From Thiothrix winogradskyi (GTDB taxonomy: Bacteria; Pseudomonadota; Gammaproteobacteria; Thiotrichales; Thiotrichaceae), in NCBI RefSeq assembly GCF_021650935.1, contig NZ_CP091244.1:1426001-1490000 (forward strand): a DNA stretch of 64,000 bases, read 5' to 3'. The notes under the pieces are model-generated. The model saw only the letters and a list, made by a program, of their open reading frames with translations. It was not told the DNA's origin and did no database searches. Made by a program: the position numbers and the translations under genes. This document shows, one piece after another, positions 19,080-31,200 of the stretch; positions within the stretch are counted from its first letter, which is position 1, and each line of letters opens with the position of its first letter.

Positions 19080-19153
19080 GCGGGTGTAGTTCAATGGTAG
19101 AACTTCAGCCTTCCAAGCTGATTGCGTGGGTTCGATTCCCATCACCCGCTCCA
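19080..19153 (+). tRNA. tRNA-Gly (TCC)
   Basis: 74 bases. Acceptor GCGGGTG/CACCCGC, anticodon stem TCAGC/GCTGA with loop CTTCCAA, anticodon TCC at 19112-19114, T-loop GGTTCGATTCC, encoded CCA. Second tRNA of the tuf transcript. Confidence 0.97.
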
Positions 19154-19182
19154 ATTTCTGGCTGAGTCGTTAAAATGGTTTT

Positions 19183-19258
<76 letters not shown>

Positions 19259-19291
19259 ATTATTCAGGAATTTAACGGGAAGTTATCGATC

Positions 19292-20482
19292 ATGGCAAAA
19301 AGTAAATTTGAGCGTAATAAAACGCACGTAAACGTTGGTACAATCGGTCACGTTGACCACGGCAAAACCACGCTGACAGCGGCGTTGACAGTTGTGCAGG
19401 CCAAAAAATATGGCGGCGAGTCAAAAGCTTACGATCAGATCGATGCGGCTCCTGAAGAAAAAGCACGTGGTATCACCATCTCCACGGCACACGTAGAGTA
19501 CGAATCTGAAACCCGTCACTACGCACACGTAGACTGCCCAGGCCATGCTGACTATGTTAAAAACATGATCACTGGTGCGGCGCAGATGGACGGCGCAATT
19601 CTGGTTTGTTCTGCTGCTGACGGCCCAATGCCGCAAACACGTGAGCACATCCTGTTGTCTCGCCAAGTTGGTGTTCCATACGTCGTTGTTTACATGAATA
19701 AGTGCGACCTGGTTGACGACGAAGAGTTGTTGGAACTGGTTGAAATGGAATTGCGTGAACTGCTGTCCAGCTATGACTTCCCTGGTGATGACACGCCAAT
19801 CGTTAAAGGTTCTGCGCGTATGGCGCTGGAAGGCGATGAGTCTGATATCGGTGTTCCATCTATCGCACGTTTGATCGAGGCTATCGACACTTTCATTCCA
19901 GATCCGGTTCGTGCAATCGACGGCACATTCTTGATGCCTGTTGAAGACGTATTCTCTATCTCTGGTCGTGGTACGGTTGTAACGGGTCGTATTGAGCGTG
20001 GTGTGATTAAAGTTGGCGAGACCATCGAAATCGTTGGTATTCGTGACACCAAGTCCACTACTGTTACGGGCGTTGAAATGTTCCGTAAGTTGTTGGATCA
20101 AGGTATGGCGGGTGACAACGTAGGTTTGTTGCTGCGTGGTACTAAGCGTGAAGAGGTTGAGCGCGGTCAAGTTCTGTGCAAGCCTGCATCTATTAAGCCA
20201 CACACCACGTTTGAAGCAGAAGTTTATGTTCTGTCTAAAGACGAAGGTGGTCGCCATACGCCATTCTTCAAAGGCTATCGCCCACAGTTCTACTTCCGTA
20301 CTACGGACGTAACCGGTGCTTGCGAACTGCCGGAAGGTGTTGAAATGGTTATGCCAGGTGACAACGTTAAATTGGTTGTTACGCTGATTAACCCGATCGC
20401 GATGGAAGACGGTCTGCGTTTCGCTATTCGCGAAGGTGGTCGTACCGTTGGTGCGGGCGTAGTTGCTAAAATCATTGCGTAA
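19292..20482 (+). CDS. tuf: Elongation factor Tu, copy 1 (tRNA-linked, tufB position)
   Basis: 396 residues; GTPase that delivers aminoacyl-tRNA to the ribosome. G1 [10 protein letters not shown]3 DCPGHADY, G4 NKCD and the domain II/III landmarks [16 protein letters not shown] and [24 protein letters not shown] are visible. Start is ATG 19292 ([16 protein letters not shown]) with a GGGAAG ribosome site; the longer upstream frame runs through tRNA-Thr and is not coding. The protein differs from the second copy at about 18 positions, nearly all after residue 180. Confidence 0.98.
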   Translation: MAKSKFERNKTHVNVGTIGHVDHGKTTLTAALTVVQAKKYGGESKAYDQIDAAPEEKARGITISTAHVEYESETRHYAHVDCPGHADYVKNMITGAAQMDGAILVCSAADGPMPQTREHILLSRQVGVPYVVVYMNKCDLVDDEELLELVEMELRELLSSYDFPGDDTPIVKGSARMALEGDESDIGVPSIARLIEAIDTFIPDPVRAIDGTFLMPVEDVFSISGRGTVVTGRIERGVIKVGETIEIVGIRDTKSTTVTGVEMFRKLLDQGMAGDNVGLLLRGTKREEVERGQVLCKPASIKPHTTFEAEVYVLSKDEGGRHTPFFKGYRPQFYFRTTDVTGACELPEGVEMVMPGDNVKLVVTLINPIAMEDGLRFAIREGGRTVGAGVVAKIIA

Positions 20483-20500
20483 ATAACGCCTTGTGTTTTG

Positions 20501-20530
20501 AAAGAGTAGAGAGTATCCTCTCTGCTCTTT
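20501..20530 (+). terminator. Hairpin between tuf and tRNA-Trp
   Basis: AAAGAGTAGAGAG (20501-20513) pairs with CTCTCTGCTCTTT (20518-20530) across a TATC loop, with one T-G wobble. The following T-tract is weak, so it may be a partial terminator or a processing hairpin ahead of tRNA-Trp. Confidence 0.55.
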
Positions 20531-20541
20531 CTTGCCTTTAC

Positions 20542-20617
20542 AGGCCAATAGCTCAATTGGCAGAGCGGCGGTCTCCAAAACCGCAGGTTGGGGGTTCGAT
20601 TCCCTCTTGGCCTGCCA
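20542..20617 (+). tRNA. tRNA-Trp (CCA)
   Basis: 76 bases. Acceptor AGGCCAA pairs with TTGGCCT; anticodon stem GCGGT/ACCGC, anticodon CCA at 20575-20577; T-loop GGTTCGATTCC; encoded CCA. Position between tuf and secE is conserved in gammaproteobacteria. Confidence 0.97.
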
Positions 20618-20722
20618 TCTTTTAAGATGGCTTTGGATAATAAATTGTAAATGATTGATTCTATTGCAATGTTGCAGTGTATTGCCCAAAGTCATTCGAC
20701 TATCAGGTTTGGTAAAAAATAA

Positions 20723-21118
20723 ATGTCAGTACATACCGAAGAACAGGGCTCGTCGCTGGACACAGTAAAGCTCATTATTTCTCTCGCACTCCTGTTCTCA
20801 GGGATTGTGGCCTTTTACTATTTTGAGAGTTGGCAAGGTCAGCCGGTTTCTTTGTTGCTGCGTGTACTGGGTTTATTGCTGGTTGTTGGTGTGGCGGTCG
20901 CTGTTGCCCTATCCAGTTTGTCCGGTAAGCGCTTGCTGGGCTTTATGAAAGATTCACGTCTCGAAGTCCGTAAGATGGTGTGGCCGACTCGTGCTGAAAC
21001 GTTGCAGACTACTTTGATGGTGATGGTCATTGTTTTGATTTTGTCTATCTTCCTCTGGGGTGTCGATTCCCTGCTGGGTTGGGGCGTTAGAAGTCTGCTC
21101 GGTGGGGGGGGTGTCTGA
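20723..21118 (+). CDS. secE: Protein translocase subunit SecE
   Basis: 131 residues, the long three-helix form found in enteric-like bacteria. Hydrophobic segments at about 14-31 and 38-60 precede the conserved C-terminal part [19 protein letters not shown] and a third helix. SecE clamps SecY in the inner-membrane SecYEG channel. Its TGA overlaps the nusG start (TGATG), so secE-nusG are coupled. Confidence 0.95.
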   Translation: MSVHTEEQGSSLDTVKLIISLALLFSGIVAFYYFESWQGQPVSLLLRVLGLLLVVGVAVAVALSSLSGKRLLGFMKDSRLEVRKMVWPTRAETLQTTLMVMVIVLILSIFLWGVDSLLGWGVRSLLGGGGV

Positions 21119-21651
21119 TGGCAATGCGTTGGTATGTGGTTCAAGCTTATTCTGCTTTTGAAAATCAAGTTAAGCGCTCGCTTGAAGAGCGCATTGTGCG
21201 TTTTGGTTTGGAAGCCTCTTTTGGTCGTGTGTTAGTGCCCGTTGAAGAAGTGGTGGAAATGCGCGATGGTCAAAAACGCAAAAGTGAGCGTAAGTTCTTT
21301 CCTGGCTACGTGTTAGTTGAAATGGAAATGAATGATGAAACGTGGCACATGGTGAAAGAAACGCCAAAAGTGTTAGGTTTCATCGGCGGCAAGGCAGACA
21401 AGCCTGCGCCGATTACACAGAAAGAAGTCGATAACATTATGCGTCGTGTGGAGGAGGGTGCTGAAAAGCCGCGTCCGAAAGTCCTCTTTGATGCAGGTGA
21501 AGTCGTGCGTGTTACTGATGGGCCATTTAAAGATTTCAACGGCGTAGTCGAAGAAGTCAATTACGAAAAGAGCCGCTTGTTGGTTGCAGTGCAAATTTTT
21601 GGTCGCTCAACGCCCGTTGAGCTGGAATTCTATCAGGTCGAAAAAGCCTGA
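21118..21651 (+). CDS. nusG: Transcription termination/antitermination factor NusG
   Basis: 177 residues. NGN domain at the start ([40 protein letters not shown]) and a C-terminal KOW domain ([19 protein letters not shown]...[14 protein letters not shown]). It binds RNA polymerase, links it to Rho or to ribosomal S10, and takes part in rRNA antitermination. Co-transcribed with secE. Confidence 0.97.
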   Translation: MAMRWYVVQAYSAFENQVKRSLEERIVRFGLEASFGRVLVPVEEVVEMRDGQKRKSERKFFPGYVLVEMEMNDETWHMVKETPKVLGFIGGKADKPAPITQKEVDNIMRRVEEGAEKPRPKVLFDAGEVVRVTDGPFKDFNGVVEEVNYEKSRLLVAVQIFGRSTPVELEFYQVEKA

Positions 21652-21705
21652 TCAGATAATCACGGGGAGCCGTAAGGCGTTATTACCCATTTATAGGAAA
21701 GTATC

Positions 21706-22137
21706 ATGGCAAAGAAAGTCATCGCTTTTATCAAGCTGCAAGTTCCGGCTGGTAAAGCAAACCCAAGTCCACCTATCGGTCCTGCGCTGGGTCAACGTGG
21801 TCTGAATATCATGGAGTTCTGCAAAGCATTCAATGCTGCGACCCAGAACCTTGAAGTCGGTCTGCCTACCCCAGTCGTTATTACTGCGTACAGCGACAAG
21901 AGCTTTACGTTCGTAATGAAAACCACACCAGCTTCTGTTTTGTTGAAGAAAGCTACGGGTATCAAGTCCGGTAGTGCTAAGCCGAACAGCAACAAAGTGG
22001 GCAAAGTCACCGTTGCACAGTTGGAAGAAATTGCTAAAGCAAAAACCCCAGACCTGACAGCAGCTAGCATGGACGCGGCAATCCGCACCATCGCGGGTAC
22101 TGCTCGCAGCATGGGTCTTGAAGTGGAGGGTTTGTAA
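21706..22137 (+). CDS. rplK: Ribosomal protein uL11
   Basis: 143 residues. The proline-rich N-terminal segment ([21 protein letters not shown] in part) and the rRNA-binding C-terminal domain ([29 protein letters not shown]) are intact. uL11 forms the GTPase-associated stalk base and is required for RelA activation. AGGAAAG ribosome site; one base separates its stop from rplA. Confidence 0.97.
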   Translation: MAKKVIAFIKLQVPAGKANPSPPIGPALGQRGLNIMEFCKAFNAATQNLEVGLPTPVVITAYSDKSFTFVMKTTPASVLLKKATGIKSGSAKPNSNKVGKVTVAQLEEIAKAKTPDLTAASMDAAIRTIAGTARSMGLEVEGL

Positions 22138-22138
22138 G

Positions 22139-22834
22139 ATGGCAAAGTTGACTAAACGCCAAAAGGCAATCGCTGAAAAGATCGATCGCACTAAAGCTTA
22201 TGCAGTTGCTGATGCGCTGGACACCCTGAAATCTTTGCCACGTGCGAAGTTTCTGGAAAGCGTTGATGTGAGTTTCAATCTCGGTGTTGATCCACGTAAA
22301 TCTGACCAAGTAGTGCGTGGCTCTACTGTACTGCCAAACGGCAACGGTAAGACCGTTCGCGTTGCGGTATTTGCACAGGGTGCAAACGCTGAGGCAGCAA
22401 CTGCTGCCGGTGCTGATATTGTGGGTTTCGATGATCTGGCTGCTGAAATCAAAGCGGGCAAGATGGATTTCGACGTGGTTATTGCCAGCCCAGACGCGAT
22501 GCGTGTGGTAGGTCAATTGGGTCAAATCCTCGGTCCACGCGGTTTGATGCCTAACCCTAAGGTTGGCACAGTAACACCAGACGTTGCTGGCGCGGTTCGT
22601 AATGCTAAAGCGGGCCAGGTGCGTTACCGTACTGACAAAGCCGGTATCATCCATTGCTCCGTTGGCAATGTTGATTTCGATACTGACAAGCTGGTTGGCA
22701 ATATCAATGCTTTGGTGGCGGATTTGGTAAAAATGAAACCATCCACTTCCAAAGGTGTTTACCTGAAGAAAGTTTCTGTATCCACTACGATGGGTACTGG
22801 TTTGACAGTCGATAATTCATCACTGTCTTACTAA
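22139..22834 (+). CDS. rplA: Ribosomal protein uL1
   Basis: 231 residues from ATG 22139 ([14 protein letters not shown]); seven upstream in-frame codons lie inside rplK. The signature [18 protein letters not shown] is present. uL1 builds the L1 stalk that contacts exit-site tRNA and, in E. coli, represses the rplKA mRNA. A terminator-like hairpin follows directly. Confidence 0.97.
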   Translation: MAKLTKRQKAIAEKIDRTKAYAVADALDTLKSLPRAKFLESVDVSFNLGVDPRKSDQVVRGSTVLPNGNGKTVRVAVFAQGANAEAATAAGADIVGFDDLAAEIKAGKMDFDVVIASPDAMRVVGQLGQILGPRGLMPNPKVGTVTPDVAGAVRNAKAGQVRYRTDKAGIIHCSVGNVDFDTDKLVGNINALVADLVKMKPSTSKGVYLKKVSVSTTMGTGLTVDNSSLSY

Positions 22835-22841
22835 TCGAATT

Positions 22842-22868
22842 GGGACGGTTTTGACCGTCCCTTTCTCT
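22842..22868 (+). terminator. Terminator/attenuator after rplA
   Basis: GGGACGGT TTTG ACCGTCCC (22842-22861), a perfect eight-pair stem followed by TTTCTCT. It separates rplKA from the rplJL leader. Confidence 0.7.
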
Positions 22869-23101
22869 GGCTTCCACGGATGGAAGCTGCCGCAAGGCAA
22901 GAAGATATACAGGATGTATGTCGTCAAAGACCGCAGGTGTTTTTTAAAAGCTTAATGGTTCTGCATCTAATGTAGAGAACCTGCGCAGATGGCGTTACCC
23001 GAGTCAGTAAGATGGTTTGGGACGCTGTTTCCTTCGCAAGCCGGAGTTCCGGCAAGTGATCGATAAATGGTGGATTGTCCGCCAAACCAGGAGTAGATAA
23101 C
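22869..23101 (+). promoter_or_regulatory. L10-type autoregulatory leader of rplJL
   Basis: A 230-base untranslated stretch with several hairpins: GCTTCC/GGAAGC near its start, GGTTCT...AGAACC around 22956-22981, and CCGGA GT TCCGG at 23041-23052. The last hairpin is enclosed by a closing stem TGGTTTGG (23013-23020) with CCAAACCA (23082-23089). That stem ends at the AGGAG ribosome site of rplJ (23089-23093). In E. coli the L10-(L12)4 complex binds such a leader and blocks rplJL translation; the same role is inferred here. Confidence 0.68.
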
Positions 23102-23620
23102 GTGGCATTAACACTGCAAGAGAAAAAAGAGATTATCTCTGAAGTGGCCGCAGTTGCTGCAAGTGCTTATTCTGCGGTAGCTGCTGAGTACCGTGGATTG
23201 ACCGTAGCTCAACTCACTACGTTGCGTCAAAACGCACGTAAGAATGGGGTGTACCTGCGTGTTGTGAAGAATAATCTGGCACGAATCGCCGTTAAAGATA
23301 CTGCTTTCGAGTGTATCCAAGACGGTTTGGTTGGTCCGTTGGTATTGGCGTTTTCTCAGGAAGACCCAGGCTCAGCGGCACGCCTGATTAAAGACTTCAA
23401 GAAAGACAAAGCCAATGACAAGATGGAAGTAAAGTTCGTCGCTATCGACGGCAAAATGCTCCCCGCTTCTGAATTGGAACGTCTGGCGAAATTGCCAACC
23501 CGCGATCAGGCACTGGCCACCTTGGCTGCTGTCCTGCGTGCACCGTTGGATAAATTCGCTCGCACTCTTGCTGCATTGCGTGACCAAAAAGCTGAAGCCG
23601 CTGGCATTAGCTTAGACTGA
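23102..23620 (+). CDS. rplJ: Ribosomal protein uL10
   Basis: 172 residues from a GTG at 23102 (VALTLQEKKEIISEV). AGGAG stands eight bases upstream and the resulting N-terminus matches the family, so the nine extra codons available upstream were rejected. Contains AEYRGLTVAQLTTLR and NNLARIAV. uL10 anchors the bL12 dimers of the ribosomal stalk. Confidence 0.95.
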   Translation: MALTLQEKKEIISEVAAVAASAYSAVAAEYRGLTVAQLTTLRQNARKNGVYLRVVKNNLARIAVKDTAFECIQDGLVGPLVLAFSQEDPGSAARLIKDFKKDKANDKMEVKFVAIDGKMLPASELERLAKLPTRDQALATLAAVLRAPLDKFARTLAALRDQKAEAAGISLD

Positions 23621-23647
23621 TTACTGATAGGTTTTTGGAGAAACAAA

Positions 23648-24022
23648 ATGGCTTGTACTAAAGAAGATATGTTGGAAACGTTTGCCAACATGACTGTTAC
23701 TGAAATCGTTGACCTGATTTCAGCAATCGAAGAAAAGTTTGGCGTAACAGCGGCTGTTGCTGTTGCTGCTGGTCCTGCTGCTGCTGAAGCGGCTGCACCT
23801 GTTGAAGAACAAACTGAATTCAACGTTGTTATGACTAGCTTCGGTGCTAACAAAATCAACGTTATCAAGGTTGTCCGTGGCGCAACTGGTCTGGGCTTGA
23901 AAGAAGCGAAAGACATGGTTGAAGGCGTTCCTTCCGTTGTGAAGGAAGCTGCAAGCAAGGACGACGCAGCTAAGTTGAAGAAAGAACTGGAAGACGCAGG
24001 CGCAACTGTCGAACTCAAGTAA
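23648..24022 (+). CDS. rplL: Ribosomal protein bL12 (L7/L12)
   Basis: 124 residues. N-terminal dimerisation helices ([25 protein letters not shown]), an alanine-rich hinge ([18 protein letters not shown]) and the factor-binding C-terminal domain ([20 protein letters not shown]). Present in several copies on the ribosomal stalk, where it recruits translational GTPases. Followed by an attenuator before rpoB. Confidence 0.97.
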   Translation: MACTKEDMLETFANMTVTEIVDLISAIEEKFGVTAAVAVAAGPAAAEAAAPVEEQTEFNVVMTSFGANKINVIKVVRGATGLGLKEAKDMVEGVPSVVKEAASKDDAAKLKKELEDAGATVELK

Positions 24023-24071
24023 GATTGAGGGAGAGCGTGTTGCGTAGCAATTAGTTCTTACATACCTTGTA

Positions 24072-24104
24072 GGCTGGCAGTACATAAGTACTGTCGGCCT
24101 TTTC
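24072..24104 (+). terminator. rplL-rpoB intergenic attenuator
   Basis: GGCTGGCAGTAC (24072-24083) and GTACTGTCGGCC (24088-24099) pair fully with two G-U pairs around an ATAA loop, followed by TTTT. Its place matches the partial terminator that lowers rpoBC relative to ribosomal protein expression in E. coli. Confidence 0.75.
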
Positions 24105-24176
24105 TCGCTTATTAAGGCGAGTGAAAAATCCGGCAGTTGTTGTGAGCCGGGGTTCTGATTCCAGAGAGGAAAGACG

Positions 24177-27100
24177 ATGGGACTGAGTTATACCGAAAAG
24201 AAACGGATCCGCAAAGACTTTGGGAAACGGCCACAGATACTGGAAGTGCCTGACCTGCTTACCATTCAGTTAGACTCCTATCGACATTTCCTGCAATTGG
24301 AAAAACCAGTCGCAGAGCGCCGGGACGTTGGTTTGCACGCGGCTTTTTCCTCGGTATTCCCGATTATCAGCTACAACAATTATGTTGCGCTGGAGTATGC
24401 CGATTATCGTTTGGCGGAACCTGTGTTTGATGTGCAGGAATGCCAGTTGCGCGGGTTGACGTTTGCTACGTCGCTGCGTGTTAAATTGCGTCTGGTCATT
24501 TATGACAAAGATGCGCCTGCGGATGCCAAGGTGGTCAAAGCCATTAAAGAGCAGGACGTTTATCTGGGCGAATTGCCATTGATGACGGATAAAGGCACAT
24601 TCATTATTAACGGAACTGAGCGTGTTATCGTTTCTCAGTTGCACCGTTCTCCGGGCGTGTTCTTTGAGCATGATAAGGGTAAGTCGAATTCCGCTGGCAA
24701 ATTGTTGCACAGTGCGCGGGTAATTCCTTACCGTGGTTCATGGCTCGATTTCGAGTTCGACCCTAAAGATTCTATTTTTGTACGTATTGACCGTCGCCGT
24801 AAATTACCTGCGACGATTTTGCTGCGTGCTTTGGGTATGCAGAATGAAGGTATTCTGGATGTCTTCTTTGATAAGACGGCAGTGCATTTAAGCGATAGCA
24901 GTGTTGAAATGGAACTGGTGCCTGAGCGTTTGCGGGGTGATTTGGCTTCATTTGATATCATGCTGGACGGTCAGGTACTGGTAGAGACGGGACGTCGTAT
25001 TACGGCTAAGCACATTCGTCAGTTGGAAAAGTCTGGCATGAACAAGTTGGTCGTGCCTAGCGAATACATGACGGGTGCAGGTAGTGTGCCCGGCAAAATT
25101 TTAGCGCATAACATTATTGATTCTTCTACAGGTGAGTTGTTGGCATCGGCCAATGATGAACTTACTCCTGCGCTTTTGGAAAAATTACGCGACAATGATG
25201 TTAAAGCATTTAATATCCTCTACACCAATGATTTGGATCGTGGGCCGTTTGTTTCGAATACACTGAGGATTGATCCTAGTAGCAGCCAGTTGGAAGCGCA
25301 GGTTGAAATCTATCGGATGATGCGCCCCGGCGAACCGCCAACGAAAGAAGCCGCTGAGAACTTGTTCAATAACCTGTTCTTTGTTGATGACCGTTATGAC
25401 TTGTCTGCGGTAGGGCGGATGAAGTTTAACCGTCGTTTGGGGCGTGAAGAAGCGACTGGTTCTGGCGTGTTGGATCAGAACGATATTCTGGATGTACTGA
25501 AAAAGCTGATCGACATCCGTGACGGTCGTGATGATGTGGATGACATTGACCACCTCGGCAACCGTCGCGTGCGTAGCGTCGGTGAGATGGCAGAAAACGC
25601 TTTCCGTGTCGGTTTGGTACGGGTTGAGCGTGCGGTCAAAGAACGTTTGACGATGGCAGAAAGTGAAGGCTTGATGCCGCAAGAATTGGTGAATTCCAAG
25701 CCCGTTTCGGCGGCAATTAAGGAGTTCTTCGGTTCCAGCCAATTGTCCCAGTTCATGGATCAAAACAACCCGCTGTCGGAAGTGACCCACAAGCGCCGTA
25801 TTTCTGCATTGGGACCGGGCGGTTTGACCCGTGAACGTGCAGGCTTTGAGGTACGTGACGTACATCCAACGCATTACGGTCGGGTGTGCCCAATCGAAAC
25901 GCCGGAAGGTCCGAATATCGGCTTAATCAACTCGTTGGCGGTGTATGCCCGTACCAATGATTACGGCTTCTTGGAAACGCCTTACCGTAAGGTAATCGAC
26001 AATAAGCCGACTATGCAGATTGACTATCTGTCAGCGATTGAAGAATCCAACTACGTTATCGCGCAGGCGAGTGCGGAACTGGATGAAGAAGGTCGCTTGT
26101 CAGACGAATTCGTCTCTTGCCGTCATCGTAATGAATTTACCTTGAAGCAAGCGAGCGAAGTTCAGTATATGGACGTATCGCCAAAGCAGATCGTGTCAGT
26201 TGCTGCATCCTTGATTCCGTTTTTGGAACACGATGACGCGAACCGCGCTTTGATGGGTTCCAACATGCAACGTCAGGCTGTGCCTTGTTTGCGTGCTGAC
26301 AAGCCGTTGTCCGGTACGGGCATGGAGCGTGCGGTAGCGCAAGACTCCGGTTCAGCAATTTCAGCACGTCGTGGCGGTATCATTGACTCCGTGGATGCAG
26401 GACGTGTGGTCGTCCGCGTGAATGACGATGAAGCCGACGAAGTGCGTGGCGGTGTCGATATTTACAGCTTGATCAAGTACACCCGCTCCAACCAAAACAC
26501 GTGCATTAACCAACGCCCGATTGTCAAAGTTGGCGACGTAATCGCACGTGGTGACGTATTGGCGGATGGTTCATCCACTGACTTGGGTGAGTTGGCGTTA
26601 GGGCAGAACATGTTCATCGCCTTCATGCCTTGGAACGGTTACAACTACGAAGACTCGATTTTGCTGTCTGAGCGCGTGGTTGATGAAGACCGTTATACCT
26701 CCATTCACATCGAAGAGATGGCGTGTTTGGCGCGTGATACCAAGTTGGGGCCAGAAGAGATCACGGCGGATATTCCGAATGTGAGTGAAAGCCTGCTGGC
26801 GAAGTTGGACGAGTGCGGCATTATTCATGTCGGCGCGGAAGTAAAACCCGGCGATATTCTGGTGGGTAAGGTGACGCCTAAGGGTGAAAGCCAATTGACC
26901 CCGGAAGAAAAATTGCTGCGTGCCATCTTTGGTGAGAAAGCGTCTGACGTAAAAGATACCTCCCTGCGGGTGTCAACTGGCATGACCGGTACGGTTATCG
27001 ACGTGCGCGTGTTTACCCGTGATGGGGTTGAGCGTGATGCGCGTGCCTTGGCGATTCAGGAAGAAGATCTGAAGAAAGTCCGTAAAGACTTGCGTGACGA

Positions 27101-28280
27101 ACTGCGTATTTACGAGGCGGATATTTTTGACCGTTTTGCAAAACTGGTGATTGGCAAAGAGGCGGTTGGTGGCCCCAATCGCTTAACGTCTGGCACCGTT
27201 GTGACCGAATCTTACCTGCATAATCTGGAGAAAAAGGACTGGTTCGCCATCCGTATGCAAGACGAGGAGGTGAATACCCAACTCGAATCGCTATCGCACC
27301 AGATTGATGAGAAGAAAAAGCACTACGAAACCCGTTTGCACAAGCAACGTGACAAGCTCATGGCAGGCGATGATCTCGCGCCGGGTGTGCTGAAAATGGT
27401 TAAGGTGTATATCGCCGTGAAACGCCGGATGCAGCCGGGTGATAAAATGGCGGGGCGTCACGGTAACAAGGGTGTGGTTTCACGCATCGTACCGGTCGAG
27501 GACATGCCATTCCTCGCTAATGGTCAAACCGTTGACATCGTACTGAACCCATTGGGCGTTCCATCCCGTATGAACGTTGGTCAGGTATTGGAAACCCACT
27601 TAGGTTGGGCGGCTAAAGGCTTGGGCGAAAAGATTGCGCGAATGATCGACACCAAGGCGAAAATCGATGAGCTGCGCCAATTCATCAACGAAGTGTATGC
27701 AACCGGTGGTAATCCCAACCAAAATGAAATGATTGCTGATTTGACCGATGATGAAGTCGTCAACTTGGCAAACAATCTGCGCAAAGGCGTGCCCATGGCG
27801 ACGCAGGTGTTTGACGGTGCGGATGAAGCTGAAATCAAAGCCATGTTGCGCTTGGCGGATTTGCCAGAAAGTGGGCAAACGCAATTGTGTGACGGGCGTA
27901 CCGGCGATATGTTTGAGCGTAAAGTAACGGTGGGTTACATGCACATGCTCAAGCTCAATCACTTGGTTGACGATAAAATGCACGCACGCTCTACCGGGCC
28001 ATACAGTCTCGTGACGCAACAGCCATTGGGTGGTAAAGCACAATTTGGTGGTCAACGTTTCGGGGAGATGGAGGTCTGGGCGCTGGAAGCTTACGGTGCG
28101 GCTTACACCTTGCAGGAAATGCTCACCGTGAAGTCGGATGACGTGAATGGTCGTAACAAGATGTATAAAAACATTGTGGATGGCGATCACTTCATGGAAG
28201 CCAGTATGCCTGAGTCCTTCAATGTATTAATGAAGGAAATCCGCTCGCTGGGTCTGAATATCGAACTGGAACGGGATTAA
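24177..28280 (+). CDS. rpoB: RNA polymerase beta subunit
   Basis: 1367 residues, slightly longer than in E. coli. Starts [20 protein letters not shown] after GAGAGGAAAG. The rifampicin-region sequence [34 protein letters not shown] reads as wild type (written here in parts: [17 protein letters not shown] and [13 protein letters not shown]). GNKGVVSRI and the C-terminal [16 protein letters not shown] are intact. It forms one pincer of the core polymerase and much of the active centre. Confidence 0.98.
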   Translation: MGLSYTEKKRIRKDFGKRPQILEVPDLLTIQLDSYRHFLQLEKPVAERRDVGLHAAFSSVFPIISYNNYVALEYADYRLAEPVFDVQECQLRGLTFATSLRVKLRLVIYDKDAPADAKVVKAIKEQDVYLGELPLMTDKGTFIINGTERVIVSQLHRSPGVFFEHDKGKSNSAGKLLHSARVIPYRGSWLDFEFDPKDSIFVRIDRRRKLPATILLRALGMQNEGILDVFFDKTAVHLSDSSVEMELVPERLRGDLASFDIMLDGQVLVETGRRITAKHIRQLEKSGMNKLVVPSEYMTGAGSVPGKILAHNIIDSSTGELLASANDELTPALLEKLRDNDVKAFNILYTNDLDRGPFVSNTLRIDPSSSQLEAQVEIYRMMRPGEPPTKEAAENLFNNLFFVDDRYDLSAVGRMKFNRRLGREEATGSGVLDQNDILDVLKKLIDIRDGRDDVDDIDHLGNRRVRSVGEMAENAFRVGLVRVERAVKERLTMAESEGLMPQELVNSKPVSAAIKEFFGSSQLSQFMDQNNPLSEVTHKRRISALGPGGLTRERAGFEVRDVHPTHYGRVCPIETPEGPNIGLINSLAVYARTNDYGFLETPYRKVIDNKPTMQIDYLSAIEESNYVIAQASAELDEEGRLSDEFVSCRHRNEFTLKQASEVQYMDVSPKQIVSVAASLIPFLEHDDANRALMGSNMQRQAVPCLRADKPLSGTGMERAVAQDSGSAISARRGGIIDSVDAGRVVVRVNDDEADEVRGGVDIYSLIKYTRSNQNTCINQRPIVKVGDVIARGDVLADGSSTDLGELALGQNMFIAFMPWNGYNYEDSILLSERVVDEDRYTSIHIEEMACLARDTKLGPEEITADIPNVSESLLAKLDECGIIHVGAEVKPGDILVGKVTPKGESQLTPEEKLLRAIFGEKASDVKDTSLRVSTGMTGTVIDVRVFTRDGVERDARALAIQEEDLKKVRKDLRDELRIYEADIFDRFAKLVIGKEAVGGPNRLTSGTVVTESYLHNLEKKDWFAIRMQDEEVNTQLESLSHQIDEKKKHYETRLHKQRDKLMAGDDLAPGVLKMVKVYIAVKRRMQPGDKMAGRHGNKGVVSRIVPVEDMPFLANGQTVDIVLNPLGVPSRMNVGQVLETHLGWAAKGLGEKIARMIDTKAKIDELRQFINEVYATGGNPNQNEMIADLTDDEVVNLANNLRKGVPMATQVFDGADEAEIKAMLRLADLPESGQTQLCDGRTGDMFERKVTVGYMHMLKLNHLVDDKMHARSTGPYSLVTQQPLGGKAQFGGQRFGEMEVWALEAYGAAYTLQEMLTVKSDDVNGRNKMYKNIVDGDHFMEASMPESFNVLMKEIRSLGLNIELERD

Positions 28281-28295
28281 CACAGGATTTTGCCG

Positions 28296-31200
28296 ATGAA
28301 AGATTTATTGAACTTCCACAAGAAAGAGCAGGAAACCCAAGACTTTGACGCAATCAAAGTTAGTTTGGCTTCTCCTGAAGTTATCCGTTCATGGTCGTTT
28401 GGCGAAGTTAAAAAGCCTGAAACCATTAACTACCGGACGTTTAAGCCGGAACGTGACGGTTTGTTCTGCGCCAAAATTTTCGGGCCAGTCAAAGACTATG
28501 AGTGTTTGTGCGGTAAATATAAGCGTTTGAAACACCGTGGTGTCGTGTGCGAAAAATGCGGCGTTGAAGTCACCCAGACCAAGGTGCGCCGTGATCGCAT
28601 GGGGCATATTGATCTTGCCAGCCCGGTTGCGCACATCTGGTTTTTGAAATCATTGCCATCCCGCATCGGTTTGTTGCTGGATATGACCTTGCGGGATATT
28701 GAGCGCATTTTGTATTTCGAGACCTTTGTGGTAACTGAGCCGGGTATGACGACGCTGGATCGCGGTCAATTGCTCAGCGATGAAGCTTATCTGGAGGCTA
28801 TTGAAGAGTTCGGTGATGAATTTGAAGCCAGCATGGGCGCAGAAGCAATTTTAGAATTACTGCGTTCGACCGACCTCAAAGATGAAGTCGCCAAAATGCG
28901 CGAAGAGATTGGTGAGACCGGTTCTGAAACCAAACTCAAGCGTTTGGGCAAGCGTCTGAAGCTGATGGAATCATTCATCAGCTCCGGCAATAAGCCTGAG
29001 TGGATGATCATGACGGTGCTGCCGGTATTGCCGCCGGATCTGCGCCCGCTTGTACCATTGGACGGCGGTCGTTTTGCGACTTCCGACTTAAACGATTTGT
29101 ACCGCCGCGTTATCAACCGTAACAACCGTTTGAAGCGTTTGTTGGAGTTGAATGCACCGGACATTATCGTGCGCAATGAAAAGCGTATGTTGCAAGAGTC
29201 TGTGGATGCGCTGCTTGACAACGGTCGCCGTGGTCGTGCCATTACGGGTTCTAACAAGCGCCCTCTCAAGTCCTTGTCTGACATGATCAAGGGTAAGCAG
29301 GGGCGTTTCCGTCAGAACTTGTTGGGTAAGCGTGTTGACTACTCTGGTCGTTCGGTTATCGTGACTGGTCCTTACCTGCGCCTGCATCAATGTGGTCTGC
29401 CTAAGAAAATGGCACTGGAGTTGTTCAAGCCGTTCATTTTTGGCAAGCTGCAACGTCGCGGTCTGGCAACCACCATCAAAGCGGCTAAAAAGCTGGTTGA
29501 GCGTGAGACCGCAGAAGTCTGGGACATCTTGGCTGAAGTGATTCGTGAGCACCCGGTTATGCTGAACCGTGCGCCAACCCTGCACCGTTTGGGGATTCAG
29601 GCATTTGAACCGCTGTTGATCGAAGGTAAGGCGATTCAGTTGCATCCATTGGTGTGCTCTGCGTTCAATGCGGACTTCGACGGTGACCAAATGGCGGTAC
29701 ACGTACCACTGTCACTGGAAGCCCAGTTGGAAGCGCGTACCCTGATGATGGCGACCAATAACGTCCTGTCACCCGCGAACGGTGAGCCGATCATCGTGCC
29801 ATCGCAAGACATCGTGTTGGGGTTGTATTACATGACCCGTGACGCTATTAATGCGAAAGGCGAGGGCATGATTTTTGCTGATCCCTTGGAAGTGCAACGT
29901 GCTTACGATACTGGCAATGTGTCACTTCACGCGAAAGTTAAAGTGCGGATTAGCGATAGCATCAAGGACGAAGACGGTGAGCTCATCAAGCGTACCCGTG
30001 TGCTGGATACCACTGTTGGGCGTGCGTTGCTGACCAGCATTATGCCGGAAGGCTTACCGTTTGAATTATTCAACATCGTGTTGAAGAAAAAGGCGATTTC
30101 CAAGCTGATCAATGAGGCTTACCGTCGGGTTGGTTTGAAAGCCTCCGTCGTGTTTGCTGACCAATTGATGTACACCGGCTACCGTTATGCAACCCGTGCC
30201 GGGGTTTCTTTCTGTGCGGATGACATGATGATCCCCGAAAAGAAAGCCGGTTTGTTGGCAGAAGCGGAAGATGCGGTACTGGAAATCCAGAAGCAATTCT
30301 CCAGCGGTTTGGTGACACAGGGCGAACGTTACAATAAGGTCGTTGACATCTGGGCGAGTACCAATGAAAAAGTCGCGAAGGCGATGATGGAGAAGATTGG
30401 TAAGCAGGAAGTCATTGATGCGGAAGGCAATCTGGTTTACCAAGAGTCTTTTAACTCCATTTACATGATGGCGGATTCCGGGGCGCGGGGTTCTGCGGCA
30501 CAGATTCGTCAGTTGGCTGGGATGCGGGGTTTGATGGCAAAACCGGACGGTTCCATCATCGAAACGCCGATTACTTCTAACTTCCGTGAAGGCTTGAACG
30601 TCCTCCAATACTTTATCTCGACGCACGGTGCGCGGAAAGGTTTGGCGGATACGGCACTGAAAACCGCGAACTCTGGTTATCTGACGCGGCGTTTGGTAGA
30701 CGTGGCGCAAGACATGGTGGTCACGATTGACGATTGCGGCACGGTGCAAGGCATTAAAATGCGCCCAATCATCGAAGGCGGTGACGTGGTAGAGGCGTTG
30801 GCGGAGCGTGTATTGGGTCGTGTGGTCGCGCAAGATGTTACCCGTGGCGATGAAATTCTGATTCCTGCCGGTACTTTCCTTGACGAAGCGTGGGTCAAGC
30901 AAATTGATGCGCTGGCTGTGGATGAAATCGTGGTACGTTCAGCGATTACCTGCGAAACCCGCTATGGCGTGTGTGCGAAGTGCTACGGTCGTGACCTTGC
31001 TCGCGGACATATTGTGAACAAGGGCGAGGCTGTCGGGGTCATTGCGGCGCAATCCATCGGTGAGCCGGGTACTCAGTTGACGATGCGTACCTTCCACATC
31101 GGGGGTGCGGCGAGCCGGTCTGCGGCAGAAAGCAGCATTGCGGTTAAGTCCAGCGGTCAGGTGCATTTGCTCAACGTGAAAACGGTGCGTAATAAAGACG

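Noticed and set aside
19421..20695. 424-residue minus-strand open frame across tuf and tRNA-Trp
   Set aside because: It is antisense to a highly conserved tuf gene; the frame reflects biased codon use and its protein matches nothing recognisable.
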